From positions 1 to 32,536 of the forward strand of contig ONWR01000021.1 of NCBI GenBank assembly GCA_900321605.1: a stretch of DNA of 32,536 bases, written 5' to 3'. Shown piece by piece: positions 30,667 through 32,536 of the stretch. Both the position numbers and the translations under genes were made by a program. Each line of letters opens with the position of its first letter. The first letter of the stretch is position 1. This DNA comes from an uncultured Bacteroidales bacterium. Its GTDB lineage: Bacteria; Bacteroidota; Bacteroidia; Bacteroidales; Paludibacteraceae. The notes beneath the pieces were generated by a model. The model saw only the letters and a program-made list of their open reading frames with translations, did not search any database and was not told where the DNA came from.

Positions 30667-30698
30667 CAAAGGTACACTTTTTTTTGCATATATGCAAG
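30667..30698 (-). promoter_or_regulatory. Promoter of the EamA gene
   Basis: On the minus strand CTTG (30695-30698) and TACCTTTG (30667-30674) are separated by 20 bases with an A8 run. The terminator at 30731-30758 is just upstream. Confidence 0.85.
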
Positions 30699-30730
30699 AA
30701 AAAAGAAATAAAAATGAAGAAAAACAACGA

Positions 30731-30758
30731 AAAAGAGCCCGTTAATTCGGACTCTTTT
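30731..30758 (-). terminator. Hairpin terminator overlapping the end of the 130-residue ORF
   Basis: AAAAGAG (30731-30737) pairs with CTCTTTT (30752-30758), and an inner CCG/CGG pair encloses TTAATT. The stop codon (30742-30744) of the gene is inside the hairpin. Confidence 0.65.
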
Positions 30759-31134
30759 CGCTTGCTAACACCGTGCGGATGAAGGGCAGGAACTGTTTGT
30801 AGGGATCGGGGTCGGAGAGTTGGGCTCGCCAACGATGATAGAGTTCCATAAAACGAGGATGAGACTTGTCACGATAGATAAGCTGCGCCTCACGGCAGGC
30901 CTCCTGCCAAATCCCGCGCTGCTTCGTTTCGCCCTCAGTAAGAGGGTGCTTGGTAAAGTCCCTTTTGTTCTGAAGAAAGATCTCGTTGGGACCGGTCGCA
31001 ACTACTTCTCCCGTGATGGGGTCACGGAAGCGTTTCTTTTTGGTAACTGTGATGTGGTTCACACCTTGTTCGGTAGTTTTCTTGAGGGCACCGGTGATCG
31101 TTTCGATGCCGTTACTGATAGTACAATGAGCCAT
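30742..31134 (-). CDS. Hypothetical protein (130 residues) next to a DUF3987 gene
   Basis: I do not recognise this family. The protein is charged and soluble. A basic segment holds VTKKKRFRDPITGEVVATGP, and a helical C-terminal half has tryptophan-rich motifs (RGIWQEACREAQLIYRD and ELYHRWRAQL). The mixture of basic and aromatic residues would suit nucleic-acid or protein binding, but this is a guess. It lies downstream of, and on the same strand as, the DUF3987 gene, separated by 340 bases rich in repeats. Confidence 0.75.
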   Translation of the reverse strand: MAHCTISNGIETITGALKKTTEQGVNHITVTKKKRFRDPITGEVVATGPNEIFLQNKRDFTKHPLTEGETKQRGIWQEACREAQLIYRDKSHPRFMELYHRWRAQLSDPDPYKQFLPFIRTVLASEKSPN

Positions 31135-31265
31135 AGTAGTATCGTTAATAATTAATGAATAAATAAGGAATATATAAAGAATAACTAAAGAATCGCATTC
31201 GGCAACAAGGTCGCAAAGGTCAATACCGCTCCGCTAAATTGACGGGCGACTTGTGCCTCTGCTCT

Positions 31266-31315
31266 CCCCAAAAATTAAAATTTTCGGGGGCCCCAAAAAT
31301 TAAAATTTTCGGGGG
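31266..31315. repeat. Perfect 25-bp tandem duplication, each unit nearly palindromic
   Basis: The 25-base unit (CCCCAAAAATTAAAATTTTC followed by GGGGG) occurs twice without a gap and is followed by CCCCA. Each unit can fold with CCCC pairing GGGG at its base, and the junction GGGGGCCCC is itself palindromic. It lies in the 31135-31474 gap, together with a hairpin TGTTGC-AAATAT-GCAACA (31333-31350). I see no convincing promoter or gene in this gap. Confidence 0.9.
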
Positions 31316-31423
31316 CCCCATTGAATGTTGGCTGTTGCAAATATGCAACAGAAATGCAAAATGCGGAGTGTCTGGATACAATTCCGACGCAAGGGACAAA
31401 GTAATTTTTTGCAGTGGCACAGT

Positions 31424-31477
31424 TGACACACTTGGCACAGTTTGTACGGAAGTGTGCCAACTATGCCAAGTGTGTCA
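31424..31477. repeat. 14-bp perfect inverted repeat overlapping the DUF3987 stop codon
   Basis: TGACACACTTGGCA (31424-31437) and its exact complement (31464-31477) are separated by 26 bases, which also contain a related TGTGCCAA. The right arm includes the stop codon of the DUF3987 gene (31475-31477). In plus orientation a T7 run follows; in the gene's own direction no T-run follows. Confidence 0.75.
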
Positions 31478-32536
31478 TGCAATTTTTTTATAGGTTCCAT
31501 ACTTGATTTGTTGCACGAGTCCTTGTTCTTGCCATGTGTCATTCCATCGGAGTGCAGTCCGGCGGGAGATGCCCTGTGAGGCGGCTTCGGCGACAAGGGT
31601 TTTGGACTCAAACTCGGGAGGAAGGAGAGAGAGGAGCATAGCGCGTTGGTCGAGGGGCTGAATCTTGGGAACAGAGGGTTGCTCAGCACCCTTGATCATT
31701 CGATAGGCGGCAGCCATATGGAGGATAAGCTTGTTGCCGATGAGTTCGGCGGTTTGGTAGTCAGAGTCGGAGCATTTCAGCCGAATGGTATTCGGCAAAA
31801 TAGACGAAGCTGCTCTCATCGCCGTGAGTATCATGGTGATGCGCTCGATGTGGACCGCCATACGGAGGACAACGGAGTGGAAATTCACGCCTAATAACTG
31901 CATCAGCGCAGGATACGCCGTTTCTAAATGTTGTCCCAAACGCGCTCGTTGCTCGCTCGTCAGGGAGAACTCCATCGGACGGCTCTTATAGAGCGCCTGA
32001 CAGAGATCATAGAGTTGCTGAGCCGCAGCACCCATGATGCCGTTAGAATCGCTGGCAGGCTCTACATAGCGGCTGCTGAACGCCTGTTGATCGTTGATGA
32101 TGAGCGTCAACAGACGCGAGAAATAGCCGTTCTCGATACTCGGCACAAGGGCTTTGTATTGGCTGAACGTACCGGTGAGCAGCACACTCAACTGCGGGCA
32201 CGCGATACTACTGTTATCCCGTGCGCGGTTACGCGTGATCGGTTCATGCTCCGCGGCTTTACGCAAGGCGGTATTGTAGTTCGCTACGGACGAACGCCAC
32301 ACGTCGGTAATGACCGACCCCTCGCTCTCGTGGATATAACCGCGACCGTTCTGACGTTCCAACTGCTTGTAGAATCCCGGGTACGAGGAGTCTCCGGCGA
32401 TGACCAGCGGAGCCGCTTCGTGTACTTTGCTGACAAGCTCCAAAGCCAAGTTCGCAATACCTTTTCCGCAAGCGGCAGAGCCAACGATGAAGCACTGGAG
32501 GTTAGCATAGTACTTCTTGCCCGTCAGTCCGTAGCG
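31475..32536 (-). CDS. DUF3987 family protein (primase/helicase-like), N-terminus outside window
   Basis: The frame runs off the window end, so only the C-terminal 353 residues are seen. Near the fragment's start is a P-loop-like VGSAACGKG (residues 18-26), then IAGDSSYPGFYKQL, NGRGYIHESEG, SVANYNTALRKAAEHEPI, LSVLLTGTFSQYKALV and ENGYFSRLL, all typical of DUF3987 as I recall it from Bacteroidetes. The end looks like a winged-helix or helix-turn-helix segment (LVAEAASQGISRRTALRW). Such genes are common in Bacteroidales, often near mobile or prophage-like regions, but no integrase, transposase or phage structural gene is visible here. Confidence 0.85.
   Translation of the reverse strand, partial: RYGLTGKKYYANLQCFIVGSAACGKGIANLALELVSKVHEAAPLVIAGDSSYPGFYKQLERQNGRGYIHESEGSVITDVWRSSVANYNTALRKAAEHEPITRNRARDNSSIACPQLSVLLTGTFSQYKALVPSIENGYFSRLLTLIINDQQAFSSRYVEPASDSNGIMGAAAQQLYDLCQALYKSRPMEFSLTSEQRARLGQHLETAYPALMQLLGVNFHSVVLRMAVHIERITMILTAMRAASSILPNTIRLKCSDSDYQTAELIGNKLILHMAAAYRMIKGAEQPSVPKIQPLDQRAMLLSLLPPEFESKTLVAEAASQGISRRTALRWNDTWQEQGLVQQIKYGTYKKIA

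Noticed and set aside
31220-31493. Small frames across the 25-bp repeats on both strands
   Set aside because: They are created by the repeat itself (25 is not a multiple of 3), differ in frame between copies, and lack promoters.

Overview
The window looks like chromosomal DNA of an anaerobic member of the Bacteroidales. Four things point that way: eight promoters of the Bacteroidetes type (TTTG at -33, TAnnTTTG at -7), a protein ending in a type IX secretion (T9SS) type A sorting domain, a class III (oxygen-sensitive) ribonucleotide reductase pair, and a DUF3987 gene. I cannot place it below order level from sequence alone. Apart from the first gene and GH53, every protein gene is on the minus strand. 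No rRNA, tRNA, CRISPR array or IS element was seen.

Layout. 2-5182 (+): the 3' part of a giant cysteine-rich repeat adhesin-like protein with a T9SS sorting domain, closed by a strong terminator. 5328-7920 (-): nrdD-nrdG. 8306-10372 (-): a secreted repeat protein of unknown function. 10628-11950 (+): a secreted GH53 endo-galactanase whose 3' end overlaps the next operon tail to tail. 11838-16901 (-): tolC, membrane fusion protein and two ABC-2 permeases, an exporter without a local ATPase. 17058-20530 (-): two tandem secreted endonuclease I proteins. 20630-27647 (-): sulP-cotH-C_GCAxxG_C_C-cysK-cysE-lpdA, apparently one transcription unit for sulfate or anion uptake and cysteine synthesis, with a secreted CotH-like protein inside it. 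28114-29562 (-): a small operon with an exported protein, a half-size Na+/Ca2+ exchanger, an unknown protein and a 27-residue membrane peptide. 29627-30511 (-): an EamA transporter. 30742-32536 (-): an unknown 130-residue protein and a DUF3987 protein that runs off the window.

Three patterns cut across these genes. (1) Short tandem arrays of mainly 7-bp units, in several unrelated sequence families, sit in many spacers and also inside the coding regions of nrdG, one endonuclease and (as a 15-bp unit) lpdA. Three genes next to arrays (nrdG, the first permease gene, cysE) have only a TTG start. (2) Five otherwise unrelated secreted proteins end in the same roughly 27-residue tail, different from the classical T9SS domain of the first gene. 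(3) All eight confident promoters have exactly 20 bases between the -33 and -7 boxes, usually with an A-tract. No wholly new enzymatic system is evident. The array phenomenon and the shared tail are the best candidates for something under-described.
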